Shown one piece after another: positions 55,518-64,000 of a stretch of 64,000 nucleotides of DNA. How positions within the stretch are numbered: the first letter of the stretch is position 1; each line of letters begins with the position of its first letter. The position numbers and the translations under genes are program-made. Source of the DNA: Candidatus Thiothrix sulfatifontis (GTDB lineage Bacteria > Pseudomonadota > Gammaproteobacteria > Thiotrichales > Thiotrichaceae); contig CP094685.1 in assembly GCA_022828425.1 (NCBI GenBank), positions 1,426,001 through 1,490,000 of the forward strand, given 5' to 3'. Below the pieces are notes generated by a model. That model saw nothing but the letters and a program-made list of their open reading frames with translations, did no database searches and had not been told where the DNA came from.

Positions 55518-56434
55518 GTCAGAACCTAGCCGCTAAATTTGGCAAAGTCGCGGTGTTGTACGGCGGTTGGGCAGCCGAACGTCCGATTTCGCTGAAAAGT
55601 GGTGCGGCAGTGTTGGCAGGCTTGCAAGCCAGTGGTGTGGATGCGCACGGCATTGATGTTGACCGTAACATTATTAAGACACTTCAAGACGGATGCTTTG
55701 ATCGGGTATTTAATATCCTGCACGGTGCTGGCGGTGAAGATGGCGTATTGCAAGGTGCGCTGGAAATTCTCGGTTTGCCCTACACCGGCTGTGGGGTAAT
55801 GGCTGCCGCGATTAGCATGGATAAGCTCATGACCAAGCGGGTCTGGGCGGGCGCGGGCTTGCCAACACCGGCGTATCGGGTGCTGACGGCAGCTACCGAT
55901 TTTGATGCCGTGGTTGCCGAGCTGGGTTTGCCGCTGATGGTGAAACCGGCTACGGAAGGTTCCAGCATTGGCATGAGCAAAGTGAAAGCGGCGGCGGATT
56001 TGGCGGGTGCTTACCAGAAAGCGGCACAATGCAGCGCAGTGGTGATTGCTGAGCAGTGGATCACGGGTGCGGAATATACCGCCGGAATCGTTGCAGGCGA
56101 GTCATTGCCCCTGATTCGCTTGGAAGTGCCGGGTGAATTTTACGATTACGAAGCCAAATACCTCTCGAACGACACGCATTATTTTTGCCCCTGTGGTTTA
56201 GACGCAGCGGAAGAGCAGGCCATGCAAGTGCTGGCGCAGCAAGCCTTCTCTGCGGTTGGCGGGCGTGGCTGGGGTCGGGTTGACCTGATGCGTGACCGCC
56301 AAGGCAAAGCGTGGTTGATCGAAGTGAATACGAATCCCGGCATGACAGATCACAGTTTGATACCAATGGGCGCTCGCGCGATTGGAATGGATTTTAACGC
56401 GCTGGTTGTGCGCATTTTGGAGACGACGCTGTAA
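55514..56434 (+). CDS. ddlB: D-alanine--D-alanine ligase
   Basis: Ddl joins two D-alanines for MurF. The 306-residue protein (same as E. coli DdlB) has [42 protein letters not shown], an ATP-grasp centre [16 protein letters not shown], and the C-terminal metal site with [17 protein letters not shown]. It overlaps murC by 4 bases and ftsQ by 1 (TAATG). Confidence 0.97.
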   Translation: MSQNLAAKFGKVAVLYGGWAAERPISLKSGAAVLAGLQASGVDAHGIDVDRNIIKTLQDGCFDRVFNILHGAGGEDGVLQGALEILGLPYTGCGVMAAAISMDKLMTKRVWAGAGLPTPAYRVLTAATDFDAVVAELGLPLMVKPATEGSSIGMSKVKAAADLAGAYQKAAQCSAVVIAEQWITGAEYTAGIVAGESLPLIRLEVPGEFYDYEAKYLSNDTHYFCPCGLDAAEEQAMQVLAQQAFSAVGGRGWGRVDLMRDRQGKAWLIEVNTNPGMTDHSLIPMGARAIGMDFNALVVRILETTL

Positions 56435-57258
56435 TGGCAACACCACGCCGTAAAAATGCTAAACCCCATCGTGCAGGCTTCAGTTTGGCTGAGGTTTCGC
56501 CGGTTTTATGGAGGCTGATTGCGGTGTTGGTGGTGGGTGTTATCTTATTGGCTGGCAGCTTAGGGGTGAGAGCAATGCTCAATAACCCCGAAAACCTATC
56601 CATTAGTCGGATTGATCTACAAGGCGACCGCAAGTTCATCAAAGATACAGAGTTACAAGCAGTTACGGATAAGTATCAGCAAACCAATTTATATTTGTTG
56701 GATGCGGATGCACTAGAAACTGAACTCAAAGCGTTGCCGTGGGTACGTGGGGTTAGTTTACGTAAAGCTTGGCCTGACCGCTTGATTGTGGGCATCGAAG
56801 AGCAGCATCCGGTCGCGTTTTGGGGGCGGGAACGCTTAATGAATAAGTACGGTGAATTATTTAGCGCCGACTTATCCTCTATACGTGGGCTGTTACCGAC
56901 CTTATACAGCCCGGAAGATAAAGGGCGTGAAATCGCTGAACGCTACCTGCAAGTTAAGGAATGGCTAAAAGGTTTACCCCTGGAAATTTCGGAATTGACC
57001 GAAGATGTCAGCGGTTCGTGGCGTTTAAAAATTAAAGATGGCCCGGAAGTCATGATCGGCAGTGAAGATCAGGAACGCCGGATACAACGCTTTCGCGTTG
57101 GTTTTCAGCAGGAATTAGCCAAAAAACTAGGCAATATACGGCGAGTGGACTTGCGTTATACCAATGGTTTTGCAGTGGAATGGAAGAAATCCCCAGTCGG
57201 ATCGCGGGAGTCAACGCGCCGATTCGCAGGAGTGAGTGATGTCAAAGAAAGAACATAA
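56434..57258 (+). CDS. ftsQ: cell division protein FtsQ
   Basis: FtsQ is a bitopic scaffold that brings FtsL/FtsB to the septum. The 274-residue protein has a short basic cytoplasmic tail, one membrane helix (LIAVLVVGVILLAGSLGV), a POTRA domain (ISRIDLQGDRKFIKDTELQA) and the beta domain with ALPWVRGVSLRKAWPDRLIVG. It is near the E. coli length of 276. It overlaps ftsA by 20 bases. Confidence 0.95.
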   Translation: MATPRRKNAKPHRAGFSLAEVSPVLWRLIAVLVVGVILLAGSLGVRAMLNNPENLSISRIDLQGDRKFIKDTELQAVTDKYQQTNLYLLDADALETELKALPWVRGVSLRKAWPDRLIVGIEEQHPVAFWGRERLMNKYGELFSADLSSIRGLLPTLYSPEDKGREIAERYLQVKEWLKGLPLEISELTEDVSGSWRLKIKDGPEVMIGSEDQERRIQRFRVGFQQELAKKLGNIRRVDLRYTNGFAVEWKKSPVGSRESTRRFAGVSDVKERT

Positions 57259-58483
57259 CGTGATTGTAGCGCTGGATCTGGGCACTTCCAAAGTGGTGGC
57301 CTTGGTCGGTGAAGTCAATGACGCGGGACGTTTGGAGATTATCGGTCTTGGTTCTTACCCTTCACGGGGCATGAAAAAAGGCGTGGTGGTGAACATTGAA
57401 TCCACCATTCAGTCGATTCAACGTGCAGTGGAAGAAGCTGAATTGATGGCGGGCATCCAAATTCGCTCGGTATACGTCGGGATCGCCGGTAGCCATGTGC
57501 GTAGCCTGAATTCTCACGGGATCGTGGCGATTAAGGATAAGGAAGTCACGCTCAGCGATGTCGATCGCGTGATGGATGCGGCACGGGCGGTGGCAGTGCC
57601 TGCTGATCAGCGTATTTTGCATGTATTGCCCCAAGAGTACATCATTGACCAGCAGGAAGGTATTCGTGAGCCGATTGGCATGTCGGGCGTGCGTCTGGAA
57701 GCGCGGGTGCATTTGGTGACGGCGGCGCACAGTGCGGCACAGAATCTGGTTAAGTGCGTGGAGCGTTGCGGTTTACACGTGGAAGACATTATTCTGGAAC
57801 AGGTCGCTTCTAGCTATGCCGTGTTGGAAGAGGATGAGAAAGAACTGGGCGTTTGTCTGGTGGATATTGGCGGCGGAACTAGCGATATTGCGGTGTTTAT
57901 GAACGGTTCGATTCACCACACGGCGGTGATTCCGATTGCAGGTGATCAAGTCACCAATGACATTGCGGTCGCAGTTAGAACGCCAACGCAACACGCCGAA
58001 GAGATTAAGATCAAGCACGGTCGGGCATTACGCCAACTTGTCGATGAAGACGAGTTGATTGAAGTACCGGGCGTTGGGGAGCGTGAACCGCGCAGTTTGT
58101 CGGTACAGACCTTAGCGTCGGTGATTGAACCGCGTTACGAAGAATTATTTTCACTGGTGCTTCAGGAGCTGCGGCGCAGCGGTTATGAGGAACGCATTGG
58201 CGCAGGCATTGTGTTGACGGGCGGCTCTTCCAAAATGCGGGGAGTGCGTGAGTTAGCCGAAGAAGTGTTCCACATGCCGGTACGTATCGGTATGCCGCGC
58301 AATATGGGCGGCCTGCGTGGTGAAGTTGAAAACCCTATCCATTCCACTGGGGTAGGCTTACTGCTGTACGGGATGGCACAGCAGGCATATGGCACCAAGC
58401 GCACTTACCCCACTCCCGGCGTTATGTCGACGCAAGATGGCTGGTGGGATCGCTTGAAAAGCTGGTTTAACGGTAATTTTTAA
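57239..58483 (+). CDS. ftsA: cell division protein FtsA
   Basis: FtsA is the actin-like protein that tethers FtsZ to the membrane. The 414-residue protein has the phosphate loop [18 protein letters not shown], the 1C domain, a second ATP block [15 protein letters not shown] and [13 protein letters not shown]. The C-terminal amphipathic helix ([13 protein letters not shown]) binds the membrane. ATG 57239 after AGGAG is chosen over the GTG directly before it. Confidence 0.97.
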   Translation: MSKKEHNVIVALDLGTSKVVALVGEVNDAGRLEIIGLGSYPSRGMKKGVVVNIESTIQSIQRAVEEAELMAGIQIRSVYVGIAGSHVRSLNSHGIVAIKDKEVTLSDVDRVMDAARAVAVPADQRILHVLPQEYIIDQQEGIREPIGMSGVRLEARVHLVTAAHSAAQNLVKCVERCGLHVEDIILEQVASSYAVLEEDEKELGVCLVDIGGGTSDIAVFMNGSIHHTAVIPIAGDQVTNDIAVAVRTPTQHAEEIKIKHGRALRQLVDEDELIEVPGVGEREPRSLSVQTLASVIEPRYEELFSLVLQELRRSGYEERIGAGIVLTGGSSKMRGVRELAEEVFHMPVRIGMPRNMGGLRGEVENPIHSTGVGLLLYGMAQQAYGTKRTYPTPGVMSTQDGWWDRLKSWFNGNF

Positions 58484-58500
58484 CAGTCGGAGATACGGGC

Positions 58501-59721
58501 ATGTTTGAATTAATGGACAGTGCAGCCAAAGGCGCTGCAATCAAAGTCATCGGTGTCGGTGGCGGCGGCGGCAATGCGGTCAAGCACATGTTGGCATCTG
58601 GCATTGAAGGCGTTGAATACATTTGTGCGAATACCGATTCCCAAGCCTTGGCTGGCATCGGCGTGAAGAGCGTGTTGCAACTGGGCACTTCGCTGACCAA
58701 AGGGTTGGGCGCGGGTGCTAACCCTGAAATCGGGCGTGAAGCCGCGATTGAAGACCGTGAGCGCATTAAGGAATTGGTGAGTGGTACCGATATGCTGTTT
58801 ATTACTGCCGGGATGGGCGGTGGTACGGGTACGGGTGCAGCTCCCGTCATCGCTGAAATTGCGCGTGATATGGGGATTCTGACGGTAGCGGTCGTTACCC
58901 GCCCGTTCTTGATGGAAGGTTCACGCCGCAAGAAATCGGCGGATGCGGGGATTACGGAATTGCACAAGCATGTGGATTCTTTGATTACCATCCCTAACCA
59001 GAAATTGCTGACGTCGTTGGGCAAGAATGTGTCATTGCTGTCAGCGTTTGAAGCCGCCAATGATGTATTGCTGAAAGCGGTGCAGGGCATTGCTGAATTG
59101 ATCACTAACCCCGGCCTGATCAACGTTGACTTTGCGGACGTGCGTGCGGTCATGATGAACGGTGGTGTCACCATGATGGGGTCGGGTGAGGCGCAAGGTG
59201 AAGACCGTGCTTCTAAGGCCGCACAAATGGCGATTTCCAGCCCGTTATTGGAAGACATTCGCTTGGATGGCTCGCATGGCATTCTGGTCAGCATTAGCGG
59301 TGGTTTGGATATGACCATGCACGAGTTCGAGGAAGTAGGTGCGGTGGTGAGTCAATTCGCAGCGGATGATGCGAATGTGATCATTGGCACCACCTTGAAT
59401 CAAGATCTCGGCGACAGAATCCGTGTCACCATCGTGGCGACGGGTTTGGAAGAGGGCGGGGTGACGGCGGCAGCACGCCCAGCGTTGTCGGTTGTGGGTC
59501 AGCAGCAGCCTGCCAGAGGCATGGATCGTCACGCGCAACAGCAAGCAGTGGTCAATGAGCAACGCAACCGTGTGCGCGATCTGCCGCCGGTGGTATTGGC
59601 GCAAGATGTGCCTGGTGTCAGAGGTTCTTACGGGGCGGTGCGTGATACCCCCACGTATATCCGCAATGGCACTGAAAGCAGCTTGGATATTCCGGCTTTT
59701 CTGCGCAAGCAAGCGGATTAA
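58501..59721 (+). CDS. ftsZ: cell division GTPase FtsZ
   Basis: FtsZ polymerises into the Z-ring. The 406-residue protein has [14 protein letters not shown], the tubulin signature [20 protein letters not shown] and a C-terminal linker (~residues 320-390). The conserved tip [11 protein letters not shown] binds FtsA and ZipA. It lies 17 bases after ftsA and ends the ATGA-linked series; a 226-base gap follows. Confidence 0.98.
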   Translation: MFELMDSAAKGAAIKVIGVGGGGGNAVKHMLASGIEGVEYICANTDSQALAGIGVKSVLQLGTSLTKGLGAGANPEIGREAAIEDRERIKELVSGTDMLFITAGMGGGTGTGAAPVIAEIARDMGILTVAVVTRPFLMEGSRRKKSADAGITELHKHVDSLITIPNQKLLTSLGKNVSLLSAFEAANDVLLKAVQGIAELITNPGLINVDFADVRAVMMNGGVTMMGSGEAQGEDRASKAAQMAISSPLLEDIRLDGSHGILVSISGGLDMTMHEFEEVGAVVSQFAADDANVIIGTTLNQDLGDRIRVTIVATGLEEGGVTAAARPALSVVGQQQPARGMDRHAQQQAVVNEQRNRVRDLPPVVLAQDVPGVRGSYGAVRDTPTYIRNGTESSLDIPAFLRKQAD

Positions 59722-59765
59722 GTGTGCAGTTCTGAATTTCGTTGATTAATCGACATGCCCGTCGA

Positions 59766-59791
59766 GGCGTTGAGGCTACTGCTTCAACGCC
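59766..59791. terminator. hairpin after ftsZ
   Basis: GGCGTTGA (59766-59773) pairs with TCAACGCC (59784-59791) around 10 bases. No U-tract, so it may be a partial terminator or RNA-stability element between ftsZ and lpxC. Confidence 0.4.
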
Positions 59792-59947
59792 AACCGGGGT
59801 GCCAATGCCACGCTATTGATAGAAGTAATGATTCTATACAACGATTTGTAAAAGTTCATGGAAACTTGTTCAGGCTCTAATAACTCAAATCGACTAGACT
59901 TCACGTAATCTAAAAAATAACGCGCCAACAACGAAAGGGAGTTTACC

Positions 59948-60865
59948 TTGTTAAGGCAACGCACACTCAAAACAACCGTATCGACTGTCGGTATCGGTTT
60001 ACACTCCGGCACGAAAGTCTCGATGACATTACGCCCTGCACCGTCTAACACCGGCATTGTGTTTCGCCGGGTTGATATGACTCCCCCCGCATTGATTGAG
60101 CTTCACCCCGAATTGGTGGGGGAAACGATGTTGTGCACGGCGCTCATTCATCACGATGCTAAAGTGGCAACGATTGAGCACTTGCTGTCAGCGTTAGCGG
60201 GTTTGGGGATAGATAACCTTTACGTGGATTTGGATGCTGCCGAAATTCCTATCATGGATGGCAGTGCCGCACCATTCCTGTATTTGCTGCTCTCCACGGG
60301 CATTGAGGAACTCAAAGCACCCAAGCATTTTATTCGCATTAAAAAGCCGATTGAAGCGAGTCGTGGCAACGGTTGGGCAAAATTACTGCCTTATGCCGGT
60401 TTTAAAGCCAGCTTTGAAATTGAATTTGATCACCCAGCAGTCAGCGCCACGGCACAATCCTTGGAAATCGACTTTTCGCGCCAAGCGTATGCCAGCGAAA
60501 TTGCGCGGGCGCGAACCTTTGGTTTCATGCGCGATGTGGAAATGCTGCGTTCTCGCAATTTGGGGTTGGGTGGCAGTCTGGAAAACGCGATTGTGTTGGA
60601 TGAATTCCGCGTGTTGAATCAAGACGGGTTACGTTATCGTGATGAGTTTATTCGCCATAAAATTCTGGATGCAATCGGCGATTTGTATACCTTAGGGCAT
60701 GGCATTATCGGCGCTTATCAAGGGCATAAATCGGGTCATGCTATCAATAACTTACTGGCGCGAGAATTGCTTCAGCGCCAAGATGCGTGGGAAATGGTGA
60801 CGCTGGCCGATAAACAAAAAGAACAAGCCATTTTCGCCGACAGTTACGCATTTGCCGGTATCTAA
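59948..60865 (+). CDS. lpxC: UDP-3-O-acyl-GlcNAc deacetylase LpxC
   Basis: LpxC catalyses the committed, zinc-dependent step of lipid A synthesis. The 305-residue protein (as in E. coli) has [18 protein letters not shown], the zinc-site blocks [16 protein letters not shown] and [15 protein letters not shown], and the C-terminal [19 protein letters not shown]. The start is TTG at 59948, six bases after AAGGGAG; no ATG or GTG fits the family N-terminus. It has its own upstream gap and a convergent partner with a 4-base overlap. Confidence 0.97.
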   Translation: MLRQRTLKTTVSTVGIGLHSGTKVSMTLRPAPSNTGIVFRRVDMTPPALIELHPELVGETMLCTALIHHDAKVATIEHLLSALAGLGIDNLYVDLDAAEIPIMDGSAAPFLYLLLSTGIEELKAPKHFIRIKKPIEASRGNGWAKLLPYAGFKASFEIEFDHPAVSATAQSLEIDFSRQAYASEIARARTFGFMRDVEMLRSRNLGLGGSLENAIVLDEFRVLNQDGLRYRDEFIRHKILDAIGDLYTLGHGIIGAYQGHKSGHAINNLLARELLQRQDAWEMVTLADKQKEQAIFADSYAFAGI

Positions 60866-61293
60866 TTGACCCCTTGCACCGGGCGGCTGGCAGTCTTTGC
60901 CAGTTGCACGACAGCTTCCCTAAGTTCTTTATCATCAATGCTTTGCGCGATACTTTGCATAATGTCAGCCGCGTTGCTGGACGCCCTGAAATCGCCCGTT
61001 TTTTGCTCAATGCTTGCAAGGTGTAAGCCGATCACCTTAATATCCATTCCGCGAATGTTAGTGTTTAAGCATTTGCTTAAATATTTGCACAACAAGTGCT
61101 GCTGAAAGCGGGCTTGCGTAGCAAAATGAGGGTCATCGGTCAGGAGTGTTATGCGTTGGTTTTTCAACAAAGGCCAAAAACGGTTTTCTGTCGGAACGGC
61201 GAAGAAACGCGCGATTTCTACCGTGAGTCGATCCAGTTGATGCAATCTTCCATCAAACCCCTTGCTAATCAACTTATCAATTCTTTTCATCAT
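60862..61293 (-). CDS. DUF721/DciA-like protein
   Basis: The 143-residue protein has the central DUF721 pattern ([30 protein letters not shown]). This family includes DciA, which loads the replicative helicase in bacteria lacking DnaC. Its location between lpxC and secA is typical for gammaproteobacteria. The C-terminus is variable, with a helical tail. The last four bases overlap the end of lpxC on the other strand. Confidence 0.8.
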   Translation of the reverse strand: MMKRIDKLISKGFDGRLHQLDRLTVEIARFFAVPTENRFWPLLKNQRITLLTDDPHFATQARFQQHLLCKYLSKCLNTNIRGMDIKVIGLHLASIEQKTGDFRASSNAADIMQSIAQSIDDKELREAVVQLAKTASRPVQGVN

Positions 61294-61383
61294 GTTTGGT
61301 GAATTCCTGAGCCCACAATATTCTATTATAAACGCTATGGTCGCATTTTTTGAGTCAGTGAGGAATCCAAGAGATTTACTATT

Positions 61384-62340
61384 ATGCAGGTAATCTGTCT
61401 TAGTGATGACGGTACGCGCCGTTCATCGTTCATGCTCCACCCGTGGAAACATCTAATTATTCCCGCCGGGATCGTTGCTTTGTTATTGGTAGGGCTTTCG
61501 GTCAACCAAATGTTGGGGCTTTACCGGCTTGATGCAACGCCACCGAATGCGGAAGTGTCTGAAAATGATGCAGGTAAGCTGCTGACGGCATTAGAGCAAC
61601 AAATCTCCACCGTCGAGCAAATCAAGAAGGCATACGCCAATTACACCGTGGATGTGGATACGCTTTCCGCCCGTTTGGGCACACTCGAAGCCGAAATTGC
61701 GCGTTTGAACGCTTTAGCTAAACGGGTGGCTGATAAAGCTAAACTTGATCCGCAAGAATTCTCGCTGGATGCCAAGCCTGCCCGTGGTGGTTTGGCGAGT
61801 GAAGAAGTGGTTGCCCCCAAATTATCCTCAAATGAATTTTTGGCATCGTTTGAGTTGGTCGAAAACAACCTTGACCGTCAAAAAGGCATGTTAGCTACCT
61901 TGGACCAGATTCTTGAAGGCATTAGTGTGCAATCCGAAATTTCACCGACAGGCAGGCCCGTGCGCAGTGGGTATATCTCCTCGGAATTCGGGTTTCGGCG
62001 TGACCCGTTCAATGGCCGTCAGAAAATGCACAAAGGCGTGGATTATGCGGGGCCGCTTGGAACCGAAATTTACGCGGTCGGCGGCGGTGTGGTGTCCTTC
62101 GCAGGCAATCGCAATGACGGCTACGGCAATGTGGTCGAAATTGATCACGGTGACGGTTTGATCAGTCGCTATGCGCACTTAAGCACCCCCAAAGTTGCCG
62201 AAGGCCAAGTGGTGAAAAAAGGCGACAATGTGGCTTGGATGGGTAGCACTGGGCGTTCCACGGGTTCGCACCTGCATCTGGAAGTTTTGAAGCACGGTGA
62301 GCAGGTTGACCCGCGTGAATACTTGGGACACGAAGAATAA
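61384..62340 (+). CDS. M23 family peptidoglycan peptidase
   Basis: The 318-residue protein has an N-terminal membrane anchor (HLIIPAGIVALLLVGLSV). A coiled-coil segment (residues ~60-115) leads to a LytM/M23 domain with all zinc ligands: HKGVDYAGP (HxxxD), and SHLHLEV (HxH) near the end. It probably cuts peptidoglycan crosslinks in the periplasm. It stands where E. coli has secM, but shows no SecM arrest motif. The secA leader follows. Confidence 0.92.
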   Translation: MQVICLSDDGTRRSSFMLHPWKHLIIPAGIVALLLVGLSVNQMLGLYRLDATPPNAEVSENDAGKLLTALEQQISTVEQIKKAYANYTVDVDTLSARLGTLEAEIARLNALAKRVADKAKLDPQEFSLDAKPARGGLASEEVVAPKLSSNEFLASFELVENNLDRQKGMLATLDQILEGISVQSEISPTGRPVRSGYISSEFGFRRDPFNGRQKMHKGVDYAGPLGTEIYAVGGGVVSFAGNRNDGYGNVVEIDHGDGLISRYAHLSTPKVAEGQVVKKGDNVAWMGSTGRSTGSHLHLEVLKHGEQVDPREYLGHEE

Positions 62341-62384
62341 TTCACCGTACAGCCGGTTAAACCGTATATAATACGAAACAAACC

Positions 62385-62423
62385 GTCCGGTGTAATGCTG
62401 TGTTTGCATGGCGTTCACCGGAC
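62385..62423 (+). promoter_or_regulatory. hairpin in the secA leader
   Basis: GTCCGGTG (62385-62392) pairs perfectly with CACCGGAC (62416-62423), with an inner ATGC/GCAT pairing. A TATAAT box lies just upstream at 62367-62372. It may be a leader control element or a terminator of the M23 gene (weak TTTCTGTTT tail). Confidence 0.5.
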
Positions 62424-62457
62424 TTTCTGTTTGGAAAGGATACAAGAGAGTAAACGT

Positions 62458-64000
62458 ATGCTGGGTTCTGTAGCCAAAAAGATTTTTGGCAGCCGCAATG
62501 ACCGTCTGGTCAAGTCTTATTCCAAAGCCATCAAGAAAATCAATGCGCTGGAAGAACAGTACAAAGCGCTGTCTGATGCCCAATTAGCGGCAAAAACCAT
62601 TGAGTTCCGCGAACGCCTGCAACAAGATGCAACGCTGGAAAGCTTGTTGCCGGAAGCGTTTGCCTTGGTGCGTGAAGCGGGGCATCGCGTCTTGGGAATG
62701 CGCCATTACGACGTGCAAATGATCGGTGGCATGGTGTTGAATGACGGCAAAATCGCCGAAATGAAAACCGGCGAAGGTAAAACTTTGGTGGCAACACTGG
62801 CGGCTTACTTGAATGCGTTGCCGGGTAATGGGATGCATGTCATCACCGTTAACGATTACTTGGCGCAACGTGACGCGGCGCAGATGGCGCAGTTGTACGG
62901 TTTCTTGGGGCTGACCACGGGTGTCATTATCAATGGTTTGAGTTCTGAGCAACGCCGTGAAGCGTATGCGGCAGACATTACTTACGGCACGAATAACGAA
63001 TTCGGTTTCGATTACTTGCGTGACAATATGGCGTTCCGCAAGGAAGACCGGGTGCAGCGCGATTTGTATTACGCGATTGTGGATGAGGTTGACTCTATCC
63101 TGATTGATGAAGCGCGTACCCCGTTGATTATTTCCGGCCCCAGTCATGATGCTTCGCAGCTTTACTTGGCGATTGATCAGATTATTCCGACGTTGACCAA
63201 GCAATTGGAAGAGGAAGGTGCGGGCGATTATTCGGTCGACGAAAAAGCTCGCCAAGTGTATTTGACCGAAGCAGGGCAAGAACGTACCGAGCAATTGCTG
63301 TGGCAAGCCGGTGTTTTGCCGGAAGGTCAGGGGCTGTACGATACGATCAGCATCAGTGTGTTGCACCATGTGGGAGCGGCGTTGCGTGCGCACGCGTTGT
63401 TCCAGCGTAACGTGGATTACATTGTGCGTGACGGCAAAATCGTCATTGTCGATGAGTTCACCGGGCGTACCATGCCGGGCAGACGTTGGTCGGAAGGCTT
63501 GCATCAGGCGATTGAAGCCAAAGAAAAAGTCGAAATTCAGGCTGAAAATCAGACGCTGGCATCCATTACCTTCCAGAATTATTTCCGTTTGTATGAAAAG
63601 CTGTCGGGGATGACGGGAACCGCCGATACCGAGGCGTTTGAGTTACAGCAAATTTACGGTTTGGAAGTGGTGGTGATTCCCACGCATCGCCCGATGGTGC
63701 GCATTGATTCCAACGATTTGATTTACTTGACGGCTGAAGAAAAATACGACGCCATCATTAAGGAAATTGAAACCGAAGTGGCTAAAGGCCGCCCGGTATT
63801 GGTCGGTACAGCTTCGATCGAGACCTCGGAATTGGTTTCCAATAAGCTGAAAGAACTGCGTATTCCGCACGAAGTTTTGAACGCCAAGCAGCATGAGCGT
63901 GAAGCACACATTGTCGCGAATGCGGGTCGCCCCGGTGCGGTCACGATTGCGACCAATATGGCCGGTCGTGGTACCGACATCGTGCTCGGCGGCAGCATGG
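62458..64000 (+). CDS. secA: preprotein translocase ATPase SecA (3' end beyond the window)
   Basis: SecA drives protein export through SecYEG. The first 514 codons are present. The start [19 protein letters not shown] is followed by the Walker A region [15 protein letters not shown], the DYLAQRD region and [16 protein letters not shown]. The [17 protein letters not shown] block and [20 protein letters not shown] also appear, up to [20 protein letters not shown] 62458 follows GAGAG. About 390 residues, with the scaffold and zinc-binding tail, lie beyond the end. Confidence 0.97.
   Translation, partial: MLGSVAKKIFGSRNDRLVKSYSKAIKKINALEEQYKALSDAQLAAKTIEFRERLQQDATLESLLPEAFALVREAGHRVLGMRHYDVQMIGGMVLNDGKIAEMKTGEGKTLVATLAAYLNALPGNGMHVITVNDYLAQRDAAQMAQLYGFLGLTTGVIINGLSSEQRREAYAADITYGTNNEFGFDYLRDNMAFRKEDRVQRDLYYAIVDEVDSILIDEARTPLIISGPSHDASQLYLAIDQIIPTLTKQLEEEGAGDYSVDEKARQVYLTEAGQERTEQLLWQAGVLPEGQGLYDTISISVLHHVGAALRAHALFQRNVDYIVRDGKIVIVDEFTGRTMPGRRWSEGLHQAIEAKEKVEIQAENQTLASITFQNYFRLYEKLSGMTGTADTEAFELQQIYGLEVVVIPTHRPMVRIDSNDLIYLTAEEKYDAIIKEIETEVAKGRPVLVGTASIETSELVSNKLKELRIPHEVLNAKQHEREAHIVANAGRPGAVTIATNMAGRGTDIVLGGSM

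Noticed and set aside
58467..59318. 283-codon minus-strand frame opposite ftsZ
   Set aside because: Antisense to ftsZ, no recognisable motif.
61384..62340. SecM arrest peptide upstream of secA
   Set aside because: The gene is an M23 peptidase with a normal C-terminus; no arrest motif is visible.

Overview
The window looks like chromosomal DNA of a gammaproteobacterium. The evidence is a complete division and cell wall (dcw) cluster, mraZ to ftsZ, followed by lpxC, a DUF721/DciA gene, an M23 peptidase and secA. Two LpxL-type acyltransferases and hldE (lipopolysaccharide), a proteobacterial ferrochelatase and a class A RNase P RNA fit the same group. MurE has a DNPR motif, so the peptidoglycan should contain meso-diaminopimelate. 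The overall flavour resembles the Thiotrichales (Thiothrix-like), but that is an impression and not proven by a marker gene.

Layout. 1-1884: AT-rich end of a type III secretion gene block (small Ala/Ser-rich protein, TPR chaperone, inner rod SctI, a short SctJ). 1881-10871: housekeeping genes for the envelope and cofactors (LpxL-like, CinA-like, hemH, psiE-like, suhB-like, murI, slyD, second LpxL-like, hldE, FAD oxidoreductase). 10857-18267: degS-like protease, phytase-like esterase, glsB, Mrr restriction enzyme, clpB with a heat-shock promoter, and an unknown lipoprotein. 18335-22583: accessory zone with a decayed acetyltransferase, a SWIM protein, a Uma2 nuclease and a very AT-rich three-gene operon of unknown function. 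22725-30691: purL, then a polymorphic-toxin (CdiA-type C-terminal) gene with a likely immunity gene, then a 1.13 kb second copy of the purL 5' end. 30723-39247: DUF1566 lipoprotein with a frame-shifting 10-bp repeat tract, a Phd antitoxin with a deleted PIN toxin, an AAA+/M41 soluble protease, a DMT transporter and a vWA operon. 39395-42621: candidate small RNA, thiC with a TPP riboswitch, two small membrane proteins and rnpB. 42807-60865: mraZ, rsmH, ftsL, ftsI, murE, murF, mraY, murD, ftsW, murG, murC, ddlB, ftsQ, ftsA, ftsZ, lpxC. 60862-64000: DciA-like, M23 peptidase, secA (cut by the window end).

How the genes work together. The dcw block is one tightly packed transcription unit: most neighbours overlap by 1-4 bases, and it starts at a strong sigma70 promoter next to three MraZ-type GTGG repeats. 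It makes lipid II precursors and the divisome; murB is not in it. The envelope theme continues with murI (D-glutamate), hldE (heptose), lpxC and the two LpxL homologues (lipid A).

The most unusual structure is the toxin/immunity module wedged between a full purL and a truncated purL copy. This is the arrangement expected from single-crossover (Campbell-type) integration of a roughly 4 kb circle. Other points of interest are a probable phase-variable DUF1566 gene, short palindromic repeats carried in frame inside murD, murE, murF and an oxidoreductase gene, and an unannotated terminator-ended small-RNA candidate with a CUCCUU loop downstream of thiC on the opposite strand.
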